From the NCBI GenBank assembly GCA_001789645.1, contig MGAG01000002.1:38621-80208 (forward strand): DNA of 41,588 nucleotides, read 5' to 3'. This DNA comes from Candidatus Roizmanbacteria bacterium RIFCSPLOWO2_01_FULL_37_12. Its GTDB lineage: Bacteria; Patescibacteriota; Microgenomatia; UBA1406; GWC2-37-13. Of this stretch, positions 1 through 7,588 are shown piece after piece; the stretch's first letter is position 1, and every line of letters starts with the position of its first letter. Position numbers and translations under genes: made by a program. The notes beneath the pieces were generated by a model that was not told the origin of the DNA, did no database searches, and saw only the letters and a list, made by a program, of their open reading frames with translations.

Positions 1-598
1 TTCTGGTCGGTGAAAATCTGGAAGTTGGAGTTCTGGTTGGAGTCGGAGTAGGAGGGGCAATGCAGACGAAGGAAGTAAGATTGGGATAACCAAGCGATGA
101 ACATGTACTGACGAAGCCGTAACTATTGTTTGCCGATGCACAGTTGTCGTAGTATTTTCCGACATACCTGATTTCTTTATAACCCGCAGGACAATCGTAA
201 CCGATAGGATCTTGACGGCAGCAGGCAACCGCAATCGGTCCAGGGGTGGTGGGGGTCGGTGATCGATAAAGAGGCGGACTGGTCGGCCTCGGGGTTAAAG
301 TTCTGGTTGGCGTGGGACCGGAACAGGTGCAGTTGCTCCCCCAGGTTGCCCAGTTATAGGTTGTGTTATTGCAATTAGCATGGGCAGCGCAACAGGTTAA
401 TTTGCTGGTTGTATCGTAGTGTCCGATCGGATAGCAACTGGAAGTTCCGGTACATTGAGTTGCGGGACAGGTAATAGCCCGGGGATTGGACACAATGGGT
501 GATTTATTTGAGATTAAAGACGAGGTAATCAAAGTGACAATCGTAGCTCCAATTAAAATACTTAAAATAATAAACGTTGAGGTTTCACCCTTATTCAT
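1..598 (-). CDS. Cys-rich Thr/Pro-linker surface protein, C-terminus beyond the window
   Basis: The frame is open from an ATG at 598 to the window edge (about 199 residues seen), so the C-terminus is missing. An N-terminal hydrophobic segment (about residues 8-26) would serve as signal anchor. The rest is rich in cysteine (TCPATQC, LTCCAAHANCN, NCTCSG, ACCRQD) with Thr-Pro linkers such as PTPTRT and TPTPTRTPT. This implies a secreted or wall-exposed protein with disulphide-bonded modules. No known domain is recognised. The start is supported by TTGCCT (633-628), a 17-base spacer and TAAGAT (610-605), which ends 6 bases before the ATG. This is a leaderless arrangement. Confidence 0.75.
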   Translation of the reverse strand, partial: MNKGETSTFIILSILIGATIVTLITSSLISNKSPIVSNPRAITCPATQCTGTSSCYPIGHYDTTSKLTCCAAHANCNNTTYNWATWGSNCTCSGPTPTRTLTPRPTSPPLYRSPTPTTPGPIAVACCRQDPIGYDCPAGYKEIRYVGKYYDNCASANNSYGFVSTCSSLGYPNLTSFVCIAPPTPTPTRTPTSRFSPTR

Positions 599-604
599 TT
601 CTTT

Positions 605-633
605 ATCTTAAATAAAATAGTTTATGAAGGCAA
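605..633 (-). promoter_or_regulatory. Promoter of the Cys-rich surface protein gene
   Basis: Reading the minus strand, TTGCCT is followed by 17 bases and TAAGAT. The -10 box ends 6 bases before the ATG at 598, so transcription should start at or next to the start codon. Confidence 0.55.
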
Positions 634-636
634 TGC

Positions 637-1599
637 TTATTTCGCCGATTTAAATAAAAATTTGATTATTTCTTCGATCGGTTCTTCTTCTATGGTAAGA
701 TCAATGTAAGGAATCAATTTATTAATCAGATTAATTTTTTCCGGAATTTGAAGACGATCAAATTTATAAGTAATTTTCGGAAAAGAGTAGGATATAGTTT
801 TTCCTAGCTTAGTTAACTTTCTTTGATCTATTTCTTTTTCTAAGGTTACTATAACGTACTTTTCTTTACTGTACTTTTCAACGATTTCTTTCAATGCTCC
901 GTCATATAGTATTTTTCCTTTGTTCAACACTATCAACCGCTTTGCCAAACGTTTTACGTCTTCCATATAATGGCTGGTGAGTATAATAGTTGCTAAAAAA
1001 TGGATTTGGTATTTTTTTATAAAATCCCGGATAATTTCCTGTGAGAATATGTCCAGGCCGATCGTCGGTTCATCGAAGAAAATGATTTTTGGACTATGGA
1101 TAAGGCCCGCTATTAATTCCATTTTCATCCGTTCACCCAATGAAAGTGTCTTTACAGGTTTAGAGATTAAGTCTTCACACTTTAATAGCGCAGTTAAGTC
1201 TCCGACAGCTTTTTTAAAATCGGCATCGGAAACTTTATAAATTTCTTTATTGAGCTGAAATGTTTCTAGAGGTGGAAGATCCCAGATAAGTTGGTTTCGC
1301 TGGCCCATGATGAAGGAAATTTGCTCTAATAATTTATAATTTTTTTCAAAAGGGGTAAAGCCAAAAATATTTACTTCACCAGATGTGGGGTAGAGAATCC
1401 CCGATAATATTTTTAAGGTAGTGGTTTTACCTGCTCCGTTTGGTCCGATTAATCCGACCAACTCATTTTCTCCAATCTCAAATGATACATTATCTAGGGC
1501 TTTTGTTTCTTTATACTGGCGGTTAAAGAGATCAGCGAAAAAGTTCTTACCCTTTACTGGTGATTTATAGATTTTGGTTAAATTATTGACATTAATCAT
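637..1599 (-). CDS. ABC-2 type transporter ATP-binding subunit
   Basis: This 320-residue ATPase drives the export system formed with the two permeases directly upstream. It has Walker A GPNGAGKT (52-59), Q-loop Gln100, signature LSLGE (152-156), Walker B IIFFDEP (172-178) and switch His210. The roughly 30-residue insert before the core (around KNFFADLFNRQYKETKAL) and the C-terminal extension resemble the uncharacterised exporter ATPase group COG4586, usually encoded with two ABC-2 membrane proteins as here. The substrate is unknown. The gene lies 30 bases downstream of the first permease gene, so the three are probably one operon. Confidence 0.9.
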   Translation of the reverse strand: MINVNNLTKIYKSPVKGKNFFADLFNRQYKETKALDNVSFEIGENELVGLIGPNGAGKTTTLKILSGILYPTSGEVNIFGFTPFEKNYKLLEQISFIMGQRNQLIWDLPPLETFQLNKEIYKVSDADFKKAVGDLTALLKCEDLISKPVKTLSLGERMKMELIAGLIHSPKIIFFDEPTIGLDIFSQEIIRDFIKKYQIHFLATIILTSHYMEDVKRLAKRLIVLNKGKILYDGALKEIVEKYSKEKYVIVTLEKEIDQRKLTKLGKTISYSFPKITYKFDRLQIPEKINLINKLIPYIDLTIEEEPIEEIIKFLFKSAK

Positions 1600-1629
1600 A
1601 TTTAGAGAAATTGTTATATTGCTATATTG

Positions 1630-2421
1630 TTAACCACCATAGCTTTGGTATTTTTTTAATGCCAGGTTCCATAATTTTAATGAAATTAAAAACAACATTG
1701 TTGATAAGATAAGAGAGAAAAGAAAAAAAGTAGGGGATAATAAGCCTAAAAGAGCTTTGGGAGGAAAACCCATCATTATTCCAACCGGAATAATAAAGGT
1801 AAAAATTCCACGAACAGGTTCTTTATAGATATCCATTGGAAATCTCCCCAATGCGGTCAAGTCGCGATAGATCATAATAGTATGATCTACCTCGGTTGTG
1901 AGTATAGCTAAGGCTAAAACAGCAATATGGAAGGCGGTGGCCATTACGAGGGAGTTGGCAATAAGCAGCAAGTAGAAAGCAGTTGGGAGTAAGGTGATGC
2001 CGGGCAGCTTTAAAATAAAATAGATTGTCAAAATAATTGTCGGGATAAGAAGAAAAACATCCAAGAAATCAAGTCCTCCAACCAAGACGCGGAAAAAAGG
2101 ATGGTGCGGTTTTAAAAGAGTCAGATCAAAGGAGCCGGATACAACCATCGGTCTGAATCGATATACTTCCCTGAATAGAATTTGTGCGGTTGTGTCGACA
2201 ATATTAAAAGTCAGGTAAAAAACAATCATCTGATCCAACGAGTATCCTTTGACAAGCCTGGTTTTGCTAAAAACAAGGTAAATCAATGATAAAAGAAAAA
2301 CGAAACGAAAAATTTTACCGAGGGTAAAAAGAAATATTCCTAATTTTCCCTGAATAATGGTTTTTAAAGACAGTTTCGAGTAAAATAAAAAAATTTTCAA
2401 AGATCTATTCATCTTCCCCAA
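1630..2421 (-). CDS. ABC-2 family permease (first of two)
   Basis: This 263-residue membrane protein has about six hydrophobic segments (for example around residues 25-45, 110-135 and 140-160) and the layout of the ABC2_membrane_6 family, which pairs with COG4586-type ATPases. It should form a heterodimeric channel with the permease encoded just upstream, whose 3' end it overlaps by 13 bases, which suggests translational coupling. The cargo cannot be told from sequence. Confidence 0.85.
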   Translation of the reverse strand: MGKMNRSLKIFLFYSKLSLKTIIQGKLGIFLFTLGKIFRFVFLLSLIYLVFSKTRLVKGYSLDQMIVFYLTFNIVDTTAQILFREVYRFRPMVVSGSFDLTLLKPHHPFFRVLVGGLDFLDVFLLIPTIILTIYFILKLPGITLLPTAFYLLLIANSLVMATAFHIAVLALAILTTEVDHTIMIYRDLTALGRFPMDIYKEPVRGIFTFIIPVGIMMGFPPKALLGLLSPTFFLFSLILSTMLFLISLKLWNLALKKYQSYGG

Positions 2422-3206
2422 TAAGAAAAACTCTTAATGCCAGACTTCCAAACAGTTCGGGCTACTATATAGCTACCTATGAGCCATAAGTAAGAGAGAG
2501 AGATTAACGAAATTGTTTCACTTGTCCCGAGCGAAGTCGAAGAGTTACTGATCAGAAGCTTTGCGGGGAGGTAAAACATGTAGGGAAAGGGTGTGACGAG
2601 TATAAAATTGTAGATTGGTTTTGGCAGTATGTCCAAAGGGAAATAATTACCAGCGACAAAAAAAAGAAGTATGGAGAAGATAAATCTGATTGGCCAGACT
2701 TCGGTGGTCCAGAACCCAAGGAAAGAAAGCGACAAATTTATGAAATAGGAAATCAGAACACTATTTATAAATATCGGTACAAATAATAATAGGTTATTAG
2801 GAGAAATAATATTAAGTTTAAAAAACCAAACCAGAAAGCCAATTTCAAAGATTGCAAAAAAAAGATTGACAGCTTTATCTGCTATTTCTCTGGAAAAATG
2901 ATAGCTGAAAAAGGAAACGGGTTTAAGTAGTATATTAATAATCTTACCGTCGTTGATATCGGAGGAAATATCAAAAGTTCTGGTACCAAAGACAAAAGTT
3001 GCTATAAGATTGCCATAGAGCAGGTAAGAAGTAAAAACGGTTATGTTGTAATTTCCGATTACAGCCTGTTTTTCAAAAATCGAAGACCAGAGAAAAAGCG
3101 GCAGCAGAATATTTAAGACAACTCTAAATCGCCAAAGTATAAAATTCAGCCGGTAGACAAAGTATTCCTTGATAGTAACGGTAAGAACCGCCAAATATTT
3201 TTTCAC
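2409..3206 (-). CDS. ABC-2 family permease (second of two)
   Basis: This 265-residue membrane protein is the first gene of the ABC exporter trio. It has about six membrane segments and the short cytoplasmic N-terminus of the family (MKKYLAVLTVTIKEYFVYR). At residues about 220-229 (SNSSTSLGTSET) the coding DNA contains a copy of a dispersed CTTCGACTTCGCTCGGGA-type repeat, in frame and apparently in a loop. The 3' end overlaps the next permease by 13 bases. Confidence 0.85.
   Translation of the reverse strand: MKKYLAVLTVTIKEYFVYRLNFILWRFRVVLNILLPLFLWSSIFEKQAVIGNYNITVFTSYLLYGNLIATFVFGTRTFDISSDINDGKIINILLKPVSFFSYHFSREIADKAVNLFFAIFEIGFLVWFFKLNIISPNNLLLFVPIFINSVLISYFINLSLSFLGFWTTEVWPIRFIFSILLFFVAGNYFPLDILPKPIYNFILVTPFPYMFYLPAKLLISNSSTSLGTSETISLISLSYLWLIGSYIVARTVWKSGIKSFSYWGR
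2518..2545. repeat. Dispersed CTTCGAC-type repeat inside a permease gene
   Basis: The minus strand reads CTCTTCGACTTCGCTCGGG. Related words occur at 8402-8441 (inside trxB) and 29194-29226 (before a GT2 gene). Here it is in frame and adds a few Ser/Thr-rich residues. Confidence 0.5.
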
Positions 3207-3220
3207 AAATTAATTATACT

Positions 3221-3499
3221 TTATGCAGATAGAGTAGGAGGATTTTTGTCAGTTTTCTGATATTTTCTTTTAGGCAAACTTTCTCCTTCTAATTGAGGTA
3301 ATGCAGCTTCGGCGACTCCTACGAGCGCTTCAATAAATAAATCAGTGTTAATGCCTTTTCCAATTTTTTCAATTGCAGTAGTAGCTTCTTCTAAAATATC
3401 AAGAGCTTCGAGAGGACCTCCTCGTTTTACAGCGCATTGGGCAATTTCTCTTACTAGTTTTTTCGGCTTCTCCGAGAAACTTTGTTCCGGCGTTACCAT
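3221..3499 (-). CDS. Small orphan protein behind an (AAG)4 promoter element
   Basis: The product is about 92 residues if translation starts at MVTPEQSF. A longer frame starting MKRRRSIIG would read back into the AAG repeat and is unlikely. It is soluble and mostly helical (KKLVREIAQCAV, EALDILEEATTAIEKI), with a basic Pro-rich tail. No family is recognised. The chosen ATG lies 10 bases after a TATAAT box. The gene diverges from the AbrB-PIN module at 3626 and ends 15 bases before the ABC exporter operon, so its transcripts may run into that operon. Confidence 0.6.
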   Translation of the reverse strand: MVTPEQSFSEKPKKLVREIAQCAVKRGGPLEALDILEEATTAIEKIGKGINTDLFIEALVGVAEAALPQLEGESLPKRKYQKTDKNPPTLSA

Positions 3500-3509
3500 A
3501 TTTAGGCCG

Positions 3510-3537
3510 ATTATACTTCTTCTTCTTTTCAAGCGGA
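3510..3537 (-). promoter_or_regulatory. TTGAA(AAG)4TATAAT promoter-like element (copy A)
   Basis: The minus strand reads TTCCGCTTGAA, then four AAG units (3527-3516), then TATAAT (3515-3510). If TTGAAA is the -35 box, the spacer is 11 bases, too short for good activity. Six AAG units would give 17. The ATG is 10 bases after the -10 box. Copies B, C and D stand before three other orphan genes. Confidence 0.6.
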
Positions 3538-3550
3538 AGTTGAATTCGAT

Positions 3551-3619
3551 TTGACAAATGTAATTTGTTTTACTAGAATAAAAGTATTACTTATTTAAAA
3601 GTAAACCTTTTATAAAGGT
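3551..3619 (+). promoter_or_regulatory. Promoter and operator-like repeats of the first AbrB-PIN module
   Basis: TTGACA (3551-3556), a 17-base spacer and TAGAAT (3574-3579) form a near-ideal promoter for the gene at 3626. The roughly 40-base leader holds two small inverted repeats, AAGTATTACTT (3582-3592) and ACCTTT-TAT-AAAGGT (3605-3619). They are plausible binding sites for the antitoxin, since such modules are usually autorepressed. Confidence 0.65.
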
Positions 3620-3625
3620 AAAACT

Positions 3626-3916
3626 ATGTTACAGCAAAAAATTCAAAAAGTTTCGACTAAGGGACAAGTTGTTATTCCTGCCGAGTATCGAGTGAAGTTA
3701 GGTATTAAACCAAGATTAACCGTTGTAATGCGAATAGAGGAAAATAAAAACCGAATTATTTTGGAGCCGATGGAGGATCCGATTAAAACCCTTTCAGGTG
3801 CATTAAAAGGAGTCGGGAGAACGGCACAGCAAATTAAAGATGATATTAGAAAAGAAGAGGTTTATTATGAAAAGAGAAAATTCGCACGATTCCTCAAAAA
3901 AAAAGTACGTCCTTGA
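3626..3916 (+). CDS. AbrB/SpoVT-type antitoxin
   Basis: This 96-residue protein has an N-terminal swapped-hairpin AbrB/MazE DNA-binding domain (about residues 5-50; KVSTKGQVVIPAEYRVKLGI) and a basic C-terminal tail expected to block the toxin. It overlaps the PIN toxin gene by about 50 bases, the usual coupled layout. It should bind its own promoter, and the inverted repeats in its leader fit that role. Confidence 0.85.
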   Translation: MLQQKIQKVSTKGQVVIPAEYRVKLGIKPRLTVVMRIEENKNRIILEPMEDPIKTLSGALKGVGRTAQQIKDDIRKEEVYYEKRKFARFLKKKVRP

Positions 3917-4307
3917 TTCGTTCGCTTTGATCGCTTTAGCTAAGCACGAAACCGATTTTGCAAAAGTAGAGTATCTTCTTGCTCAAGCTAAACAAGGTAA
4001 CATAAGACTTTATATCAATATTATCAATCTTGGAGAGGTTTTTTATACCCTTATTCAAGATAAAAAGGAAGCTGCCCCCAAGCTGATATCTGCAACCGAA
4101 CATCTACCAATGCGTATAATAGGTATTGATATTTTTTTGCTTAAAGAAGCTGCAAAAATAAAAGCAAAAGGAGGCATATCTTATGCAGATGCATTTGTAA
4201 TTGCAACTGCGTTGAAGCATGATGCGATAATTGTAACCGGAGATAAAGAATTCAAAAAATTTGAAAAGTTGGTAAAAATTGAATGGCTATTGACAAACTC
4301 TAAATAG
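3867..4307 (+). CDS. PIN-domain ribonuclease toxin (VapC-like)
   Basis: This is a probable Mg-dependent endoribonuclease of about 146 residues. The acidic PIN residues are visible: Asp in VLDSFAL, Glu in NLGEVFY, Asp in SYADAFVIATA and Asp in VTGDKEF. The ATG at 3867 is chosen because AAGAGG precedes it. An in-frame ATG at 3840 would give nine more residues. It is the partner of the overlapping AbrB-type antitoxin. The RNA target is unknown. Confidence 0.85.
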   Translation: MKRENSHDSSKKKYVLDSFALIALAKHETDFAKVEYLLAQAKQGNIRLYINIINLGEVFYTLIQDKKEAAPKLISATEHLPMRIIGIDIFLLKEAAKIKAKGGISYADAFVIATALKHDAIIVTGDKEFKKFEKLVKIEWLLTNSK

Positions 4308-4319
4308 TTTTAGTATACT
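4290..4319 (+). promoter_or_regulatory. Promoter of the putative structured RNA
   Basis: TTGACA (4290-4295), 18 bases and TATACT (4314-4319) lie across the end of the PIN toxin gene. The predicted start of transcription is about 4326, exactly where the first base of the long closing helix begins. Confidence 0.65.
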
Positions 4320-4325
4320 TGAATT

Positions 4326-4517
4326 GATCCTCCTGATAGGGAGAAAGAAATCCTCGAAGAGTGAGGTTAAGCTTTTTCTCTACGCTATCAAACCTAAGGG
4401 TAACGCTCCGCCTCGGCGGGGAAAATGGGATCGCGTTCTAAACCCGATGTGCGGGATAGACAGATCCCCCCATTGCTTCAGAGGGAAAAAGTTATTTTTA
4501 CCTTATCGCGGAGGATC
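4326..4517 (+). ncRNA. Putative structured RNA of about 190 nt, 6S-like rod or new class
   Basis: The 5' end GATCCTCC (4326-4333) pairs perfectly with GGAGGATC (4510-4517). The helix continues inward as GATAGGG with CCTTATC, so about 15 pairs close the RNA. Inside are CTTTTTCTC with GAGGGAAAAAG, a CCGCC-TCG-GGCGG hairpin and GGGATC with GATCCC enclosing a CCCG...CGGG hairpin. An alternative TGATAG/CTATCA pairing would compete with the closing helix. An open frame across it shows no protein features. No RNase P, tmRNA or SRP signature was found. Size and rod shape recall 6S RNA, but the identity is open. The RNA lies just upstream of rho. No terminator is seen. The rest of the gap to 4688 is AT-rich and featureless. 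Confidence 0.5.
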
Positions 4518-4688
4518 GCTGTATATTAGATTGTAAAGTCAAACCTCAATTCTAATGTTTTAAAAACTCTCAGTATGAAGATTTGATTTTGATATTGGAT
4601 AATATAAAATATTAAAAATAAAATATAAAAACTACATACTAAATATACTAAGTTTTACCTTTTCATTTTTAGATTTTAATTTTTAAAC

Positions 4689-5993
4689 ATGGATAAGAAA
4701 AATAAGACTGAGGAAACGCTTGATGTATCTTCGCTCTTGGAAAAATACGAAGAAAAACCTATTGCGGTCAAAGAAGACAAACCAATTGTTAAAAAAGAAG
4801 AAAGTGTCAGAGATAGATCTGTTCAGGTCAGGCCGGTGGACCGACCGGTGGAGGAAAGATTAAAGGAAGATTTAAAAATGAGCTATACGGCAAAAGGAAT
4901 ACTGGATATAACCTTTGGCGGTTATGGGTTTTTAAGACAGGACTATATTTTAAATCCGGATAAAGATATCTATGTTTCCACCTCGCAGATTCGTCGTTTT
5001 TGGCTTCGCCGTGGGGATGAGGTTGAGGGATTGGCTCGACCTCCAAAAGAAGGAGAGCGATTTCACTCGCTCCTGCTGATTAAAAAAATAAACGGCGTAG
5101 AACTGACAGAAGAACAGAGCAGATTAAGAAAACAGTTTGATCAGTTGACATCGCTTCATCCGAACAAACAGATAAAACTTGAGACAGACAACGACGTTCT
5201 GTCAACGCGCATAATTGACGTCTTAGCTCCAATTGGCTTTGGGCAAAGAGCTTTGATTGTTTCACAGCCAAAAGCCGGAAAAACTACTTTTTTAAAAGAA
5301 ATAGCAGAGGCTATCGGAAAAAATTATCCGGAAACTTATCTGATGGCAATATTAATAGGTGAGCGGCCTGAGGAAGTAACAGAGATCAAAAGATTCATTA
5401 AAGGTGAAGTCGCCGCTTCGAATTTCGACGAATCCCCAAGACAACAGGTAAAAGTTGCCAATCTTGCCTTGGATAGAGCGAGGAGATTGGTTGAGATGGG
5501 GAAGCCGGTTGTTGTCCTTTTGGACTCGATCACCAGACTTGCCCGAGCCTACAACATGTCAGTTCAGGGTAGCGGAAGAAGTATGTCAGGAGGAATTGAC
5601 GCCCAGGCTCTTTATCCGGCTAAAAAATTTCTTGGTGCTGCCAGAAATTGTGAAGAAGGCGGCAGCCTGACGATTATCGGCACGGCCTTGGTTGGAACTG
5701 AATCGAGAATGGATGATCTGATTTATGAAGAGTTCAAAGGAACCGGCAACATGGAAGTTCACCTCGAGCGCAAGTTTGCCGATAGAAGAATATATCCAGC
5801 ATTAGATGTATTAAAATCCGGAACCCGTCACGAGGAACTTTTAGTAGATAAAGACGCATTAGCTCATATGGCTACACTTCGCCGGATGATGGCGCTTTTG
5901 AGTCCGGAAGAAGCGATTATGGCTTTGACGGAAAAACTGAAAAAAACCAAAAACAACAAAGAATTCCTCGCCTCAATGAAAACTGCTGCTTGA
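4689..5993 (+). CDS. rho: Transcription termination factor Rho
   Basis: Rho is the hexameric RNA-dependent ATPase that releases transcripts. The 434 residues comprise a charged, probably disordered N-terminal tail (1-62), the cold-shock-like RNA-binding domain (about 65-135; GILDITFGGYGFLR) and the ATPase core. Walker A is SQPKAGKTT (192-200), Walker B VVVLLDS (274-280), and the Q-loop and R-loop regions around NMSVQGSGRSMSGG and the arginine finger region follow. The usual N-terminal helical subdomain appears to be replaced by the charged tail. The stop codon overlaps the -35 box of the next TA operon. Confidence 0.97.
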   Translation: MDKKNKTEETLDVSSLLEKYEEKPIAVKEDKPIVKKEESVRDRSVQVRPVDRPVEERLKEDLKMSYTAKGILDITFGGYGFLRQDYILNPDKDIYVSTSQIRRFWLRRGDEVEGLARPPKEGERFHSLLLIKKINGVELTEEQSRLRKQFDQLTSLHPNKQIKLETDNDVLSTRIIDVLAPIGFGQRALIVSQPKAGKTTFLKEIAEAIGKNYPETYLMAILIGERPEEVTEIKRFIKGEVAASNFDESPRQQVKVANLALDRARRLVEMGKPVVVLLDSITRLARAYNMSVQGSGRSMSGGIDAQALYPAKKFLGAARNCEEGGSLTIIGTALVGTESRMDDLIYEEFKGTGNMEVHLERKFADRRIYPALDVLKSGTRHEELLVDKDALAHMATLRRMMALLSPEEAIMALTEKLKKTKNNKEFLASMKTAA

Positions 5994-6055
5994 CAACTAA
6001 ATATTTTTCTGATATCCTACATCTTATGTAGGACGTTTGACGTCACGTAGGAGGT
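5990..6055 (+). promoter_or_regulatory. Promoter, operator hairpin and ribosome site of the second AbrB-PIN module
   Basis: TTGACA (5990-5995, overlapping the rho stop), 17 bases and TATCCT (6013-6018) form the promoter. The inverted repeat CCTACAT-CTT-ATGTAGG (6016-6032) overlaps the -10 box and is a likely autorepression site. AGGAGGT (6049-6055) ends 8 bases before the ATG at 6064, one of the few strong Shine-Dalgarno sequences here. Confidence 0.7.
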
Positions 6056-6063
6056 TAGAGATT

Positions 6064-6348
6064 ATGAAAACATTCACCCTTAATATTCGACCAAAAAGAC
6101 AGGCAACTTTTCCAGAGACGCTTCTTCAAGAGGTGGGGCTTAAAGTGGGGGATAAACTAACCGCTCAGGTTAAGAATAATGAAATAGTTCTCAAACCGCA
6201 AAAACAGGTTGCGCTTGACGCTTTAAAAGAAATTCAGAGATTGGTTAAAGAAAGTGGAGTTTCCGAAAAAGAGATGCAGGATAATCTAAAAAAGATTCGC
6301 CAAAATGACTATGATCAAAGATATGCTAAAGCCAAGGGTATTTCTTGA
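6064..6348 (+). CDS. AbrB/MazE-like antitoxin
   Basis: The product is 94 residues. The N-terminal half (TLNIRPKRQATFPETLLQEV, VGDKLTAQVKNNEIVLKP) has the AbrB/SpoVT swapped-hairpin pattern, and a helical tail follows. The ATG at 6064 is preferred over one at 6037 because a strong AGGAGGT stands before it. The end overlaps the toxin gene by 44 bases. Confidence 0.8.
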   Translation: MKTFTLNIRPKRQATFPETLLQEVGLKVGDKLTAQVKNNEIVLKPQKQVALDALKEIQRLVKESGVSEKEMQDNLKKIRQNDYDQRYAKAKGIS

Positions 6349-6748
6349 TGCGAATATATTTTTTTCGGCTTTTTACGGTTCGGCAAACTGCGAAAGAATC
6401 ATTAAAGCTCATCAACAGAAAGAAATTAGTTTAGTTACTTCGAGTCTCGTGATAGAGGAATCCTTAAGGAATATTCAAGAGAAAATTCCCAGCGTCGCAT
6501 CTTCTTTTAAGGATTTATTAATAAATAATCCGCCGGAATTATTAGCCGATCCATCAGAAATTGATCCTAGAATCGAACTTCTTGTAGACAAAAAAGATCA
6601 ACCGATTTTTACTTCGGCTATACTTGGAAAAGTAAAGTATTTTATCACAGGAAATACTAAAGATTTTAAGGCAAAAGAATTGGAAAAAGCCACCGGAATC
6701 AAAGTCCTAACGCCAAAGCAGCTTGTAGACTTATTGAAATTAAAGTAA
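6305..6748 (+). CDS. PIN-domain toxin
   Basis: This 147-residue protein is of the 'putative TA system toxin component, PIN family' type. Acidic positions seen are Asp in VFLDANIFFSA, Glu in VIEESLRN, Asp in KKDQPIF and Asp in TGNTKDF. Its start lies within the antitoxin gene. A start at 6323 (MLKPRVFL) is equally plausible. It is less similar to the other PIN proteins in the window than those at 16395 and 27280 are to each other. Confidence 0.8.
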   Translation: MTMIKDMLKPRVFLDANIFFSAFYGSANCERIIKAHQQKEISLVTSSLVIEESLRNIQEKIPSVASSFKDLLINNPPELLADPSEIDPRIELLVDKKDQPIFTSAILGKVKYFITGNTKDFKAKELEKATGIKVLTPKQLVDLLKLK

Positions 6749-6750
6749 CT

Positions 6751-7050
6751 TTAAGCTTGTTTTCTAGGTGTTCCAACAATTGCTTTAATTCCAGCCAACG
6801 GTTTTCCTTGTTGATCAAATGCCTGGGGAACGAGTCTTACAGATTCCCACAATCCTTCTCCGGCGTTTACCTCATTTTGTATTTGTTGTAATAACTGTTG
6901 TGCAGATTTTTCATCTTTTCGATGGGATCTTTTTTTCCAAAAATCATGATTCTGGTCACCAGCATTTGTTATCCAAACTTCACCTTCAATTAAAAACTTT
7001 TTACGTTGTTCTTCAGCGGGATCTACTTTTTGTGCAGGTTCTCTATCCAT
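6751..7050 (-). CDS. Small orphan protein behind an (AAG)5 element and a structured leader
   Basis: This 99-residue soluble charged protein is of no recognised family. The middle (WITNAGDQNHDFWKKR) and the C-terminal part (LWESVRLVPQAFDQQGKPL) suggest a small compact fold. The start is firmly set by AGGAGGTG (7064-7057). It is the only orphan gene here with a clear Shine-Dalgarno and a leader of about 45 bases containing the hairpin AGCCTG-TT-CAGGCT (7077-7090). It ends 2 bases after the stop of the convergent PIN gene. Confidence 0.65.
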   Translation of the reverse strand: MDREPAQKVDPAEEQRKKFLIEGEVWITNAGDQNHDFWKKRSHRKDEKSAQQLLQQIQNEVNAGEGLWESVRLVPQAFDQQGKPLAGIKAIVGTPRKQA

Positions 7051-7101
7051 TTATATCACCTCCTAATAACTTGTTTAGCCTGTTCAGGCTTTACAAAAAG
7101 T

Positions 7102-7128
7102 AGTTTACTTCTTCTTCTTCTTGTCAAA
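7102..7128 (-). promoter_or_regulatory. TTGAC(AAG)5TAAACT promoter-like element (copy B)
   Basis: The minus strand reads TTTGAC, five AAG units (7122-7108) and TAAACT (7107-7102). With TTGACA as -35 box the spacer is 14 bases. Unlike the other copies it is followed by a hairpin-bearing leader and a strong ribosome site. Confidence 0.55.
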
Positions 7129-7239
7129 TGATTTTGCAAAATGATTTTGCGGTTGAAATCATTTTGATATTTATATACTCTATACTAGTACCATGTATAA
7201 ATTAAAAATTAAAAGTGAAAAGTTAAAAATTATCTAAAT

Positions 7240-7467
7240 ATGGATACGGGGAAAAGAATAAATAGACTGATAGGACAGCTTAAGGGCATTCAGAAGATGC
7301 TCGAGGCGAAAAGGAACTGTATTGATATACTCCAACAGATCTCGGCAGTTAAAAAAGCGATTGACGGCTTATCAAAGGAGATTTTGGTAACTGAGATCTT
7401 TCAGTATATTCCTCCCAAGGACTCCAAAGAAGTCAAACAGATTGTGGAGAGATCAATCGACATTTAG
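7240..7467 (+). CDS. CsoR/RcnR-family (DUF156) regulator without the full metal site
   Basis: This 75-residue all-helical repressor-like protein shows the family core RINRLIGQLKGIQKM and CIDILQQISAVKKAI. CsoR binds Cu(I) with a Cys-His-Cys set. Here Cys27 is present, but the His position is Glu52 and the second Cys position is Tyr56, so classical metal sensing is unlikely. One cysteine could still sense redox or persulphide stress, but the thiol sensor CstR uses two. The gene lies 121 bases upstream of thioredoxin reductase, which suggests a link to thiol metabolism. Confidence 0.8.
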   Translation: MDTGKRINRLIGQLKGIQKMLEAKRNCIDILQQISAVKKAIDGLSKEILVTEIFQYIPPKDSKEVKQIVERSIDI

Positions 7468-7588
7468 AAACATGTATTCAGTATAAAGTATCTATATGAT
7501 ATGAAATGTTTGTTTTCATCATCCCTAGATACTAATTATTTTATACTATATACTTCAATACACTTAAAATTTACTTCAAAATAATCCT

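Noticed and set aside
4324-4536. Open frame of 70 codons over the structured RNA
   Set aside because: No start context or domain. The composition is explained by RNA helices, and a promoter starts inside the frame.
7051-7101. Riboswitch in the leader of the orphan gene at 6751
   Set aside because: Only one 6-bp hairpin in about 45 bases, too small for a known switch class.
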